From assembly GCF_036231965.1 (NCBI RefSeq), contig NZ_CP109499.1, positions 5,952,001 through 6,016,000 of the forward strand: 64,000 bases of DNA. The letters are read 5' to 3'. Shown in pieces: positions 1 through 8,812 of the stretch (position 1 is its first letter; every line of letters begins with the position of its first letter). The notes beneath the pieces were generated by a model that saw nothing but the letters and a program-made list of their open reading frames with translations, did not search any database and was not told the DNA's origin. This stretch comes from Streptomyces sp. NBC_01428 (GTDB lineage Bacteria; Actinomycetota; Actinomycetes; Streptomycetales; Streptomycetaceae). A program made the translations under genes and the position numbers.

Positions 1-308
1 AGCCGCTGTACAACACCCTCACCGACTACTGCCCGCACGGCGTGTGGCAGTGCGAGGACAATCCGAAGGCGTCCCAGGCCTACCGTGCCGCGCTGTCCGG
101 CCGGACCGACCCGACGGCCCCGCCGTCGCCGGAGCCGACCCCCAAGCCGACACCGAAGCCGACGCCGAAGCCCGAGCCGACCGGGCCGGTCACGCCCGTT
201 CCCCTTCCCCCGCCGAACTGTTCGCCGCTGGACCTGGGCGACTGGGTGGAGTACTGGATGGGCGGCAAGCTGTGCCTGCGCTTCGACTGGTGGTCGCGCA
301 ACCGGTGA
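1..308 (+). CDS. C-terminal part of a secreted-type protein with a Pro/Thr/Lys linker (5' end outside window)
   Basis: The reading frame is open from the window edge and ends at the TGA at 306-308. About 101 residues are visible. A Cys/Trp-containing segment is followed by a tandem PTPKPTPKPTPKPEP linker and a compact C-terminal block with Cys, Trp and Tyr (DLGDWVEYWMGGKLCLRFDW). Such Pro/Thr linkers join modules in exported proteins. I do not recognise the C-terminal module. The gene converges on the exopolysaccharide operon that ends at 331, and may be an extracellular or wall protein working with it (inference). Confidence 0.6.
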   Translation, partial: PLYNTLTDYCPHGVWQCEDNPKASQAYRAALSGRTDPTAPPSPEPTPKPTPKPTPKPEPTGPVTPVPLPPPNCSPLDLGDWVEYWMGGKLCLRFDWWSRNR

Positions 309-330
309 ACCCCGGGTGGCGGCGGGTCGT

Positions 331-1458
331 TCAGGGCCTGCCGCCACCGCGTTCCCTCCAACTGCGCAGCAGCGCCTTGCCCCGCCGGCGCGCGGCGACG
401 TCGCAGACGACCGCCGACATCAGCGGTGCGGTGAACCGGCGGGCGAGGAGCAGCCGCTGGTTGACGACCGGCTCCGGACGCCAGTGCCGCTTGTACGGTT
501 CGTCGCCGCGCAACAGGCTCAGGGTCCCGCGGCCTCCCGCCTCGGTGTGCCGGGAGCACGCGTTCAGCAGCATCACCGCGACGTCCGCCTTGCGCTCGCG
601 CAGCCGCGGATGGGCGCCGTACAGATAGCCGCCCGCCAGGCGGGGCGACAGCAGCGTGAGGTCCACGGCGACGACCGTGCCGTCGAGACGGAACTCGGTG
701 ACCACCGCGTCCCCGGAGCGCGCCATCGGGACCACCGAGCGGACCAGATGCTCCGCGAACCGCTCCTGCACGTGCTCGCTCGTCACCTTCCGGCCCTGCC
801 ACTGCAACTGGTGCAGTTCGAGCAGCCGACGCAGCGCCGCGTCCACCTCGTCGAGGCCCACGACCCGTTGCTCGACCCCGAGCGCGGTGAGCTTGCGCAG
901 CTTCGCCCGGACGCGCTGCGCCTTGGCCGAGGGCAGCCGGCCCACCAGTTCCTCCATCGAGGTGGCGGGCAGCTCCAGGCACAGCGAGTCGCCGACCCGG
1001 CGGCGGGGGCCGCGCCAGCTCTCGTAGATCCGCTCCACCGCCCCGCCGGGACGGACCTCGCGGAAGTCGATCAGCGCGGTGCGGGCGGCGGCCGACAGGC
1101 CCTCGGTGAGCGTGGCCGCCCACCGGTCGGCCTGCTCGTCGTCGAGGAGCACGTCCGCGTAGTCGGAGATGGCTCCGCCGAGCGGGACGAGGGCGGGCAG
1201 CGGGCGGCGCACCAGCATCAGGGGCGCGGCCGCCCGCAGCTCACCGTCCTCACGGACGACCACCAGACGCAGCCGGCCCGGTGTCCCGTACGACAGCCAC
1301 CACGAATGCAGCCAGGCGTGACTCTGGAACGCGGTGACGGCGCCGCACCGGCGGTACAGGCGATCCCAGGCGGGCCCCAGCTCCGCGAACTCCCTCTCGT
1401 CGGTGATGAGTTCCGCTCGCGCGGCCCTCCGTACGCCGGTCCGGAGCGTCTCGGTCAC
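331..1458 (-). CDS. GNAT-type (BioF2/CelD-like) acyltransferase, last gene of the exopolysaccharide operon
   Basis: A 375-residue protein resembling the actinobacterial GNAT-fold 'cellulose biosynthesis protein CelD' acyltransferases. Features seen are an N-terminal FQSHAWLHSWW segment, a central RAKLRKL basic stretch and a C-terminal RGDEPYKRHW motif near the end of the fold. The GTG start at 1458 is chosen because it overlaps the stop of the Wzz-like gene as GTGA, which indicates translational coupling. Earlier in-frame codons lie inside the upstream gene. It probably transfers an acyl group to a sugar or lipid intermediate of the polymer. The family call is good and the substrate is unknown. 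Confidence 0.75.
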   Translation of the reverse strand: MTETLRTGVRRAARAELITDEREFAELGPAWDRLYRRCGAVTAFQSHAWLHSWWLSYGTPGRLRLVVVREDGELRAAAPLMLVRRPLPALVPLGGAISDYADVLLDDEQADRWAATLTEGLSAAARTALIDFREVRPGGAVERIYESWRGPRRRVGDSLCLELPATSMEELVGRLPSAKAQRVRAKLRKLTALGVEQRVVGLDEVDAALRRLLELHQLQWQGRKVTSEHVQERFAEHLVRSVVPMARSGDAVVTEFRLDGTVVAVDLTLLSPRLAGGYLYGAHPRLRERKADVAVMLLNACSRHTEAGGRGTLSLLRGDEPYKRHWRPEPVVNQRLLLARRFTAPLMSAVVCDVAARRRGKALLRSWRERGGGRP

Positions 1459-2111
1459 AGCGCTCCGTGCACATCGGCGGCGGTGGCGGGGCTCGGCACG
1501 GAGGCCGGCCGGGCCGCGTCGGCCGACCGGCGGGGGCGGACCAGCAGCACGAGGCCGCCGAGCAGGCCACCCGCGCTCGCGCCGACCAGGCCGGTCACCG
1601 TCGCCGACGCGGAGGACGCCGAGGCCGGCTTCACCGCGCGGGAGAACGACAGCAGCTGGACGTGCGTGTCCTTCTGGTTGTCGTTGGCGTGCTGGGTCAG
1701 CGAGCGCGTGACCGCGTTGGCCATGTCGGCGGCGCGGTCGGGGCGGGAGGAGGTCGCCGACACGGCGACCATCGGGGCGTCCGGCGAGGTCGCCGTCCGC
1801 ACGTCCGCCTGCAGCGTCCTGACGGGGACACCGGCCCACACCTGCGCGTCGCCGAGGACCGCGAGCTGGGTCGCGACCCGGCCGTACGCCTGGGCGAAGC
1901 CGAGCGCGGCCGACGGGTCACCCTTGTCGGTCGGCACGGCGATGACGTAGCTCGTCGCCGTGTAGGTCGGGGTCTTCACCACGCCGTACGCGCCGCCGAG
2001 CAGGCCGCCGAGCACGGCTCCGGCGGCGAGCAGCGACCACGGGGGCATGGATTTCGCCCGGGCGAGGCCCGTTCCCGCGGAACGGTGGCCCCTGGTGAGG
2101 TTTTCGGACAT
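1455..2111 (-). CDS. Wzz-like polysaccharide chain-length / copolymerase membrane protein
   Basis: A 218-residue protein with two membrane segments, about residues 24-45 (PWSLLAAGAVLGGLLGGAYG) and 172-192. They flank an extracytoplasmic loop, the topology of Wzz/PCP proteins. The loop starts with the typical PTYTATSYV after the first helix. No cytoplasmic tyrosine-kinase domain (Walker motifs) is fused, and no separate BY-kinase is visible in the operon. It lies 17 bases downstream of the glycosyltransferase gene and overlaps the next gene by four bases. It likely sets polymer length together with the O-antigen-ligase-like protein encoded at 5971-7374. Confidence 0.78.
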   Translation of the reverse strand: MSENLTRGHRSAGTGLARAKSMPPWSLLAAGAVLGGLLGGAYGVVKTPTYTATSYVIAVPTDKGDPSAALGFAQAYGRVATQLAVLGDAQVWAGVPVRTLQADVRTATSPDAPMVAVSATSSRPDRAADMANAVTRSLTQHANDNQKDTHVQLLSFSRAVKPASASSASATVTGLVGASAGGLLGGLVLLVRPRRSADAARPASVPSPATAADVHGAL

Positions 2112-2128
2112 GAGGAACTCACTCCAGT

Positions 2129-3241
2129 TCAGGTGCGCGAGACAGCGGCCGCGTACACGTCCATGAGCCGTGCGGCGCTGCGGGTGATGCAGTAGTGGTG
2201 GGCGGCGTCCGCCGCCGCGCGGGGGGCCGGGCCCTCCGTACGGACGCGGGCCAGGGCGCGGACGAACGAGTCGGCGTCGCCCCCGACCCGCAGGGCGCCG
2301 CGGGCCGCTTCGGGCGGCAGGTCCTCGACGGCCGGGCAGGAGACGTACAGCACCGGCAGTCCGGCCGCCATCGCCTCCACCACGGCCAGCCCGAACGCCT
2401 CCTCCGGGCTGGGCGAGGCGAGGACGTCCATGGCTCCTATCAGCGACGGCAGGTCGGCGCCGGGGGAGCCGCCGGTGGGGCGTTCGCCGGTGAAGAGCAC
2501 CCGGTCCGCCACCCCGGCGTCGTGCGCGGCGCGCCGCAGCACGCTCTCCTCCGTGCCGCCGCCGACGAGCAGCAGCCAGCAGTCGTCGGGCAGTTCGGCC
2601 AGCGCCCGGATCAGGACGTCGAACCGCTTGCCCGCCGCGAGGCGTCCGACCCCGCCGACGACGTACGCGCCCTCCGGCAGCCCGAGCCGGCGGCGGGTGC
2701 GTTCGCGCAGCACGGGGGCGAAGCGGAAACGGGCCACGTCGACGCCGTTCGGCACGACCTCGATGCGCGGCCCGGGCACGCCCCAGCGGCGCAGCCGGTC
2801 GGCGACCGTGGGCGACACGGCGACGGTGGACCGGCCGAGCCGCTCGCTGGCCAGGTAGAGGGCGCGGACGCCGGAGCTGAGTCGGCGCCCCTCCATCTGG
2901 GAGTCGCCGAGGGAGTGTTCGGTGGCCACGACGGCCTTCACCCCGGCCAGCCGGGCGGCGAGCCTGCCGTAGACACAGGCCCGGTAGAGGTGGGTGTGCA
3001 CGAGGTCGTAGCGGCCCGCGCGGATCACCTTCACCAGCCGGGGCAGTGCCCCGAGGTCACGGTTGCCGGTCATGCCGAGGTCGATCACGCGCACACCGTC
3101 GTCGGTGAGTCCGGCGGCGACGGCACCCGGGTTGGTGAGCGTCACGACGTCGCACTCGACGGGCAGATGCCGCAGCAGCAGCCGCAGTTGCTGCTCGGCG
3201 CCGCCGACCCCGAGGCCGGTGATGATGTGCAGCGCCTTCAT
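2129..3241 (-). CDS. Family 4 glycosyltransferase (GT-B fold)
   Basis: A 370-residue protein beginning MKALHIITGLGVGGAEQQLR, the signature opening of GT4 glycosyltransferases. It has GVGRLAAGKRFDVLIRAL at the start of the C-terminal Rossmann domain. The nucleotide-sugar region PSPEEAFGLAVVEAMAAGLP carries the conserved EX7E. The ATG at 3241 overlaps the deacetylase stop (ATGA), so longer upstream starts are rejected. It should add a sugar to a lipid-linked exopolysaccharide repeat on the cytoplasmic face. The donor sugar cannot be read from the sequence. Confidence 0.88.
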   Translation of the reverse strand: MKALHIITGLGVGGAEQQLRLLLRHLPVECDVVTLTNPGAVAAGLTDDGVRVIDLGMTGNRDLGALPRLVKVIRAGRYDLVHTHLYRACVYGRLAARLAGVKAVVATEHSLGDSQMEGRRLSSGVRALYLASERLGRSTVAVSPTVADRLRRWGVPGPRIEVVPNGVDVARFRFAPVLRERTRRRLGLPEGAYVVGGVGRLAAGKRFDVLIRALAELPDDCWLLLVGGGTEESVLRRAAHDAGVADRVLFTGERPTGGSPGADLPSLIGAMDVLASPSPEEAFGLAVVEAMAAGLPVLYVSCPAVEDLPPEAARGALRVGGDADSFVRALARVRTEGPAPRAAADAAHHYCITRSAARLMDVYAAAVSRT

Positions 3242-4002
3242 CAGACCCCCTCGACGGGGCGCCGGCGCAGTCGGTGCAGCTTGTGCTTCAGGAGCATGCG
3301 TACGGGGGTGTCGTTCTCGCCGACGTGCACGCGGGGGAGGGCGTGCGGGCCGGAGAGCGGGCCGGGGTCGATCGCGCACCCGTAGCCGTACCCGGCGTCG
3401 CGGACGGCGTCGACGACCCGCTCGTCGATGGTCCCGTAGGGGTAGCAGAAGCCCTCGACCGGAGCGCCGATCAACTCCGAGAGCACCGCTCTGCTCTCCG
3501 CGACCTCGGCGTGCAGCACCGTGTCGTCGGCCTTCGTCAGGTCGACGTGCGTCAGGCCGTGCGAGCCGACCTCGACACCCTCGGAGGCGGCGGCGAGCCG
3601 GATGCCCTGCTTGGACAGCAACGGCTTGCGGGGGCCCAGCGGGTCCCAGCCGTTGTCGCCGCCGAGCCGTCCGGGCAGCACGAAGAGGGTGGCGCCGAAG
3701 CCGTACCGGTGCAGGAGGGGGAGCGCCGTGTCGACGAAGTCCGCGTACCCGTCGTCGAAGGTGAGACCCACCAGGTCACGGGCCTCGCCGCGGGCGCGGG
3801 CGGCGAGCAGGTCGGCCATCCCCACCCCGCGCAGCCCGCGGCGGCGCAGCCAGCTCAGCTGCTGGTCGAGGCGGTCCGGGGAGACCGTGATGCGGTACGG
3901 GTCGTCGGAGCAGTCCCCGACGGAGTGGTACATCGCCACCCAGGGCGGGGCGTCGAGGGAGCTCGTGCCGGTACGTCTGCTGCTGTCAGCGGAAACGGGC
4001 AT
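3241..4002 (-). CDS. Polysaccharide deacetylase (NodB homology, carbohydrate esterase 4)
   Basis: A 253-residue protein with the CE4 catalytic motifs. TFDDGYADF supplies the general-base and metal Asp pair. HGLTHVDL supplies the metal-binding H-x3-H. FCYPYGTID is the usual downstream motif. There is no signal peptide, so it may act on a cytoplasmic intermediate or be exported in another way. The start overlaps the end of the flippase gene by 17 bases, and the stop overlaps the next glycosyltransferase start by four. It likely removes N-acetyl groups from the amino sugars of the polymer, giving a partly cationic exopolysaccharide (inference). Confidence 0.85.
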   Translation of the reverse strand: MPVSADSSRRTGTSSLDAPPWVAMYHSVGDCSDDPYRITVSPDRLDQQLSWLRRRGLRGVGMADLLAARARGEARDLVGLTFDDGYADFVDTALPLLHRYGFGATLFVLPGRLGGDNGWDPLGPRKPLLSKQGIRLAAASEGVEVGSHGLTHVDLTKADDTVLHAEVAESRAVLSELIGAPVEGFCYPYGTIDERVVDAVRDAGYGYGCAIDPGPLSGPHALPRVHVGENDTPVRMLLKHKLHRLRRRPVEGV

Positions 4003-5974
4003 ACGGAACCCTTCGTGTGACGGAACGGAGTGCGGGTGCGAACCCCTCGACCCGGAGGATCCAGGCCAGCAGGGCGAAGACGACGGTCACGACCGTGCCG
4101 CCGAGGACGAGGCCGAGCAGCGGGGAGTCCGGGCGGCTCGCGCACAGACCCCCGGCCACCGCGGCGACCAGCGCGGCCCGCAGCGGTTTGCCGATCTCGG
4201 TCAGCACCCGGCGGGTGCGGATCGGCACACTGCGCGGCCCCGTGCCGTACAGCAGGAGCACGGCGCTGAGGGTGATGCCGGTGGCGTTGGCGGCGGCGAT
4301 GCCGCACACCCCCCACGGGCCGACGGCCAGGACGCCGATCCAGGAGGTCGCGATGATCCCGGCGGTCATCGCGAACAGCGGGTACCAGGTGGGCCGCCCC
4401 GAGGAGAAGTACGACCGCACGAGCGCGCCGACCAGCGTGTGACCGAGCAGTCCGAGCGCGTACACCCGCATGACCGACGCCGTGGCGGCCGTGTCCGCGG
4501 CGGTGAACGCGCCCCGCTGGAAGAGGAGCTGGATGATCTGCGGTGCGCAGGCGGCGACCGCCGCCGCGCCCAGCAGCACCGTGCAGGACACGAGCGCCAG
4601 ATCGCGCTCCACCCGGTCGCGGGCCCGCTCCGTGTCCCCCTCGGCGATCGCCTGCGCGACCACCGGGAAGGTGACCGTGCACAGCATCAGCGAGAGGACC
4701 ATCGGCATCTGCGCCACCTTCTGCGCGTAGTTCAGATGCGAGATCGCCCCGGCGGGCAGCGAGGAGGCGAGGAAGCGTTCGACGAGGACCTGGGACTGCC
4801 GGCAGAGCGCGAAGAGCAGCACCGTGCTGACGAGCGTCAGGTCCATCGGCCGGGCCGGCTCGCTCTCCAGGAGTTCTCCGGCCGACTCCTTGCGCCGCAG
4901 CTGCCGTCCCACCGAGGGGAGTTGCGCCACCACCATCAGGGCGCCGCCGACCGCCACCCCCAGCGCCGCCGAGCGCACGCCCCAGCGGCTGCCGAGGACG
5001 AACATCGCCGCGATGATCCCGGCGTTGTACGCCACGTAGATCGCCGCCGGCGCGACGAACCGGCGGTGCGCCCGCAGGGCCGCGCTGCAGTAGCCGGCCA
5101 GTCCGAAGGAGAACACGCAGGTCGCGGTCAGCCGGGTGCAGTCCACCGCGAGCCGGGGGTCGGGCAGGCCGGGCGCGAGCGCCTCGACGAGGTAGGGGGC
5201 GCCGGCGATCAGCAGCGCGCCGACCGCGGCGAAGGCGAGCGTCAGCCGCGGCAGCGTGGCGGCGACCAGGGCCCGTACGGGATCCCCCGCGTCTCCCCGC
5301 GCGCGCCGGGCGACGGCCACGCTGAACAACGGGACCAGCACGAAGGCCAGTCCGTCCTCGATCAGCAGCGTCGCCGCGAACTCCGGGACCGTCCACGCGA
5401 CCAGGAACGCGTCCGTGTCCGATCCGGCCCCGAACAGGTGGGCGAGCGCCTGGTCCCGGCCGAGGCCGAGGACCGCTCCGGCGATCGAGAGCGCGACGGT
5501 GACCAGCGCGGCCTTCGCGAGGAACCGGTTGGAGGCGGCCGCTTCGGACCGGGCCTCCTGCTGCCCGGGGCCGGGAGGATCGGTGGAGGGGAGAGCGGGC
5601 GGAGCGGTACGGGCGCCGGGGAGCGCCGCACCGGCGGACGCCGTCGCCCCGGCCTCCGCCGTCGTACCGGCGCCCGCCCTCGCCCCGGGTTCCGTCGCCC
5701 CACCGGCTGCCGTCGTCGCGCCGGGGTGCGTCCCCGTACCCGCGGCCGTCGTCCCGCTGGGTTGCGCCGCCGTGCCCGTGGTTGCCATCGGTGCCCACCC
5801 CGCTGCCGTGCCGGTGGTCGAGCTGGTCGGCGCCGGGTGGCGGGCCGCGCTCGCGGCGGTCGGCCCGACGCCGGTGGCCCGCTCGGAGTTCCGTTCCGCG
5901 TCCGCCCCTGCCCCCGTGTCCGCGCCCTCGTTCGCGTCCGTGTCTTCCCCCGCCCTGGGCGGCGTGACCGTCAT
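3986..5974 (-). CDS. MurJ/MviN-like lipid-linked oligosaccharide flippase with long low-complexity N-terminus
   Basis: A 662-residue polytopic protein of the MurJ/MviN (MOP) family. The conserved core begins near residue 148 with SNRFLAKAALVTVALSIAG and continues GLGRDQALAHLFGAGSDTDA, a hallmark of MurJ. About 14 hydrophobic segments follow. The first 147 or so residues are an Ala/Thr/Gly/Pro tract with no hydrophobic segment, presumably a disordered cytoplasmic tail. The ATG at 5974 overlaps the preceding stop (ATGA). Within this operon it is more likely the repeat-unit flippase for the exopolysaccharide than the essential lipid II flippase, which should be encoded elsewhere (inference). Confidence 0.85.
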   Translation of the reverse strand: MTVTPPRAGEDTDANEGADTGAGADAERNSERATGVGPTAASAARHPAPTSSTTGTAAGWAPMATTGTAAQPSGTTAAGTGTHPGATTAAGGATEPGARAGAGTTAEAGATASAGAALPGARTAPPALPSTDPPGPGQQEARSEAAASNRFLAKAALVTVALSIAGAVLGLGRDQALAHLFGAGSDTDAFLVAWTVPEFAATLLIEDGLAFVLVPLFSVAVARRARGDAGDPVRALVAATLPRLTLAFAAVGALLIAGAPYLVEALAPGLPDPRLAVDCTRLTATCVFSFGLAGYCSAALRAHRRFVAPAAIYVAYNAGIIAAMFVLGSRWGVRSAALGVAVGGALMVVAQLPSVGRQLRRKESAGELLESEPARPMDLTLVSTVLLFALCRQSQVLVERFLASSLPAGAISHLNYAQKVAQMPMVLSLMLCTVTFPVVAQAIAEGDTERARDRVERDLALVSCTVLLGAAAVAACAPQIIQLLFQRGAFTAADTAATASVMRVYALGLLGHTLVGALVRSYFSSGRPTWYPLFAMTAGIIATSWIGVLAVGPWGVCGIAAANATGITLSAVLLLYGTGPRSVPIRTRRVLTEIGKPLRAALVAAVAGGLCASRPDSPLLGLVLGGTVVTVVFALLAWILRVEGFAPALRSVTRRVPYARFR

Positions 5975-7374
5975 CGCGCCGCGGCCTCCTCGGGTACGGA
6001 AGGGGCCGCGGCCGGGGCCTCCGGGCCGGCCGGGGCCGCCTGGTCGACCAGCGCCCACCAGCCGATGAGGCCGAACACGACAGCGGTCAGCACCGTGGAG
6101 GGGCCGCCGATGTCCGCGTACACGAAGTCGGTCAACTGCCAGACGATCAGCCCGCACGCGACGAGCGCGCAGTCCGTGCCGGCCGGGATCCGGGCCCCGG
6201 CGGACCGGGCCCCCGGGGGTGTGCGCCGTACCCGGAGGAGCCCGCGCAGCGCGCACACCAGAAGCGCGAGCCAGCTGCCTCCGAGCGCGAGCAGCCCGAT
6301 GAGGCCCTGCTCGCTGAGGACGAGGAGGTACATGTTGTGCGGGGAGAGCAGCGCCTGCTTGTGGAAGGCGGCGCCCGCGCCCGCGATGTCGCTGCCCGCG
6401 GAGAGGGCGAGCGAGGCGTGGCCGTCACGGTTGTCGGGGAATCCCTTCAGCCCGACGCCTGTGAGCGGGTGTTCGCGCCACATGTCGGTGGCGGCGGCCC
6501 ACATCGTGTACCGGTCGACGACCGACTGGTCGGGCGCGTCCGTGACCTGTGTGATGCTCGCGATGCGCTCCTGCAGCATCGCGGTGCCGACTCCGAGGCC
6601 GCCGACCAGGATCACCCCGGTGGCGAGAACCACCGCGCCCACCTTCGCCGCGCGACGCAGGCCCGCGAGGACCAGCTGTGCTCCGCAGGCCACGGTGGTG
6701 GCGATCCAGGCACCCCGGCTGAACGACAGGGCGAGCGGCAGCAGCAGGGCCAGCGCGCAGGCCGTGGCGACCGCGCGCTGACGTGCCGCGCTCGTCCCGA
6801 GGGCCAGCGCCACCGCGCAGACCAGCCCGAACGCGACGACCGTCGCCATCCCCATCACGTCCGTCGGCCCGAAGGTGCCGACCGCGCGCACGTCCTCGCC
6901 CTGGTAGGAGGCGCCGGTCCCGGTGACGTACTGCTGCACGCCGACCGCCCCCTGCCACAGCGCCAGGCCGACGAACGACCAGGCCAGCAGCCGGAAGTCG
7001 CGCCGGTCGCGTACCGAGAGCAGGACGGCGGCGGGGACCAGCACGAAGATCTGGAGGTACCGGGCGAGGCCGGTGATCCCGGCCCCCGGGTCCGCCGCCC
7101 CGGCCGCCGCGACCGCGATGCCGACCACCGGGAGCCCGAGGACCACCGCCGCGGTCGCGGACAACGGACGCCGACGGGCCCGTACGAGACGGATCGCGCA
7201 ACTCACCACGACCACACCGGACATGGCGTCCGCGATGTTCGCGCCGCCCTCGCCGCCCGGCGCGACCGGCAGCCCGAGCAGGGCGATCACCACGACGACG
7301 GGCAGCACCGGCAGCGCGCGCCGCAGGACGGCGATCGCGCTGTCCAGCGGAGTGACGGTCAGGGCGTCGCTCAT
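5971..7374 (-). CDS. O-antigen ligase/polymerase-like membrane protein (Wzy_C family)
   Basis: A 467-residue protein with about 10-12 hydrophobic segments. The Wzy_C/WaaL signature is seen as MWREHPLTGVGLKGF, then a long extracytoplasmic loop, then SPHNMYLLVLSEQGLIGL. The His in PHNMYL is the expected catalytic-region residue. It starts four bases after the stop of the sugar-transferase gene and overlaps the flippase gene by four. It should polymerise or ligate repeat units on the outer face of the membrane, partnered by the Wzz-like protein. Confidence 0.83.
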   Translation of the reverse strand: MSDALTVTPLDSAIAVLRRALPVLPVVVVIALLGLPVAPGGEGGANIADAMSGVVVVSCAIRLVRARRRPLSATAAVVLGLPVVGIAVAAAGAADPGAGITGLARYLQIFVLVPAAVLLSVRDRRDFRLLAWSFVGLALWQGAVGVQQYVTGTGASYQGEDVRAVGTFGPTDVMGMATVVAFGLVCAVALALGTSAARQRAVATACALALLLPLALSFSRGAWIATTVACGAQLVLAGLRRAAKVGAVVLATGVILVGGLGVGTAMLQERIASITQVTDAPDQSVVDRYTMWAAATDMWREHPLTGVGLKGFPDNRDGHASLALSAGSDIAGAGAAFHKQALLSPHNMYLLVLSEQGLIGLLALGGSWLALLVCALRGLLRVRRTPPGARSAGARIPAGTDCALVACGLIVWQLTDFVYADIGGPSTVLTAVVFGLIGWWALVDQAAPAGPEAPAAAPSVPEEAAAR

Positions 7375-7378
7375 CGGC

Positions 7379-8812
7379 TCAGCTCCCCGTCGGACGGACG
7401 AGCGCGGCGGCCGTGCGCAGCAGGATGCAGATGTCCTGCCACAGCGACCAGTTGTCGATGTAGGCGTTGTCGAACCGGCAGCGGTCCTCGATCGAGGTGT
7501 CGCCGCGCAGCCCGTGCACCTGGGCGAGGCCGGTGATGCCGGTCCGCATCCGGTGCCGGGCCGCGTAACCGGGGTAGGTCTGGCTGAACTTGGCGACGAA
7601 GTACGGGCGTTCGGGGCGCGGCCCGACCAGGCTCATGTCGCCCCAGAAGACGTTCCACAGCTGGAGCAGCTCGTCGAGCGAGGTGCGCCGCAGGAAGTGG
7701 CAGAAGGGGCTCATCCTCAGCTCGTTGGCCACACTCCAGCGGGTCGCCGCCTCGTGCGCGTCGACCGGGCGGTGGGTGCGGAACTTCAGCAGGGTGAAAG
7801 GCCGCCCGTCCTTGCCGATGCGCTCCTGCCGGAACACCACCCCCGGCCCGTCGCTCAGCCGCAGGACCACCGCGCAGAGCAGCAGCAGCGGACTGACCAT
7901 GAGCAGCAGCGTCCCGGAGACGGCGACGTCCAGCAGCCGCTTGCCGACGCTGGAGCGGCGCAGCGTCATGGACAGCCGGCGGCAGGCGAACCCGGCCAGC
8001 GTGTCCCGCCCGTCCCGCTCGTACGACGGGGAGTCCGCGTCGACCTCCCACAGCTCGCAGCCCGCCTCCGCCAACGCCCGCAGCATCGGGGCGCGTTCGG
8101 CGGCGGGCTCCACCACGAGCACGGACCGCACGCCGTTCTGGATGAGGGCCCGCTGCACCTCCTCACCGGTCGTCAGGACCGGCAGGCCCTCGACGCCGGC
8201 CGGCTGGTCGGCGACGACACCGACCGGCCGGACCCCGCAGTTCGGGTGACGCAGGAAGGCCGCCGCCACCCGTTGCGCCGTCGCGGCGGGGCCGACGACC
8301 AGGGCCGCGCCCGGGTGCAGGACCAGGGACCGGCGGCGGCGCCAGTGCACCGTGCCGCGCCCCGCGCAGCTGATCGCCGACTGCGCCGCGCAGCCCAGGA
8401 CGAGCGTCCGCGCGGACAGCGCGGCGTCCGGGACGAGCGCGGCGACCAGCGCCGCGAGCGTGCACCAGGTGACCGCGACCCGCGCGCACAGGGTGGGCAG
8501 TTCGTCGAGCAGGACCGGTACGGGCGCCGGACGGTAGAGCGACGCCCGCGCGTTCAGAGCGACCACGCCGACCAGCAGCGCGACGACGAACAGCGGATGC
8601 CTGCTCTCCGTGAGCGCCTGCCCGCTCGCCAGAGCCGCGACGGCGTCCACGGCGACCAGCGGCGCCCAGGCGGCCCGCCGGGCCGCCGTCCGCCGGCCGG
8701 CCGGAAATCTGAAACCACCGTCGGCCCCGCGTGGAGGGATGACCGAGACGGGCGAGAATCCGTACTCCCGGGGCTGTCCGCCGGGGGAGGGAACGGTGCT
8801 TTCCGCAGTCAC
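7379..8812 (-). CDS. Exopolysaccharide polyprenyl-phosphate sugar-phosphotransferase (initiating enzyme)
   Basis: A 477-residue protein with several N-terminal membrane helices, a central Rossmann-like CoA-binding-type domain (VVGPAATAQRVAAAFLRHP), and the C-terminal bacterial sugar transferase domain. That domain begins KRLLDVAVSGTLLLMVSPLL and includes the FRQERIGKDGRPFTLLKFRT motif. This is the WbaP/WcaJ-type architecture, which loads the first sugar-1-phosphate on undecaprenyl phosphate. The GTG at 8812 overlaps the upstream stop (GTGA). Its presence marks the cluster as a complete lipid-linked polysaccharide pathway. Confidence 0.9.
   Translation of the reverse strand: MTAESTVPSPGGQPREYGFSPVSVIPPRGADGGFRFPAGRRTAARRAAWAPLVAVDAVAALASGQALTESRHPLFVVALLVGVVALNARASLYRPAPVPVLLDELPTLCARVAVTWCTLAALVAALVPDAALSARTLVLGCAAQSAISCAGRGTVHWRRRRSLVLHPGAALVVGPAATAQRVAAAFLRHPNCGVRPVGVVADQPAGVEGLPVLTTGEEVQRALIQNGVRSVLVVEPAAERAPMLRALAEAGCELWEVDADSPSYERDGRDTLAGFACRRLSMTLRRSSVGKRLLDVAVSGTLLLMVSPLLLLCAVVLRLSDGPGVVFRQERIGKDGRPFTLLKFRTHRPVDAHEAATRWSVANELRMSPFCHFLRRTSLDELLQLWNVFWGDMSLVGPRPERPYFVAKFSQTYPGYAARHRMRTGITGLAQVHGLRGDTSIEDRCRFDNAYIDNWSLWQDICILLRTAAALVRPTGS

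Noticed and set aside
3521..6781. 1086-codon plus-strand open frame
   Set aside because: It is antisense to the deacetylase, flippase and O-antigen-ligase-like genes and has a low-complexity Arg/Gly/Asp composition with no domain.
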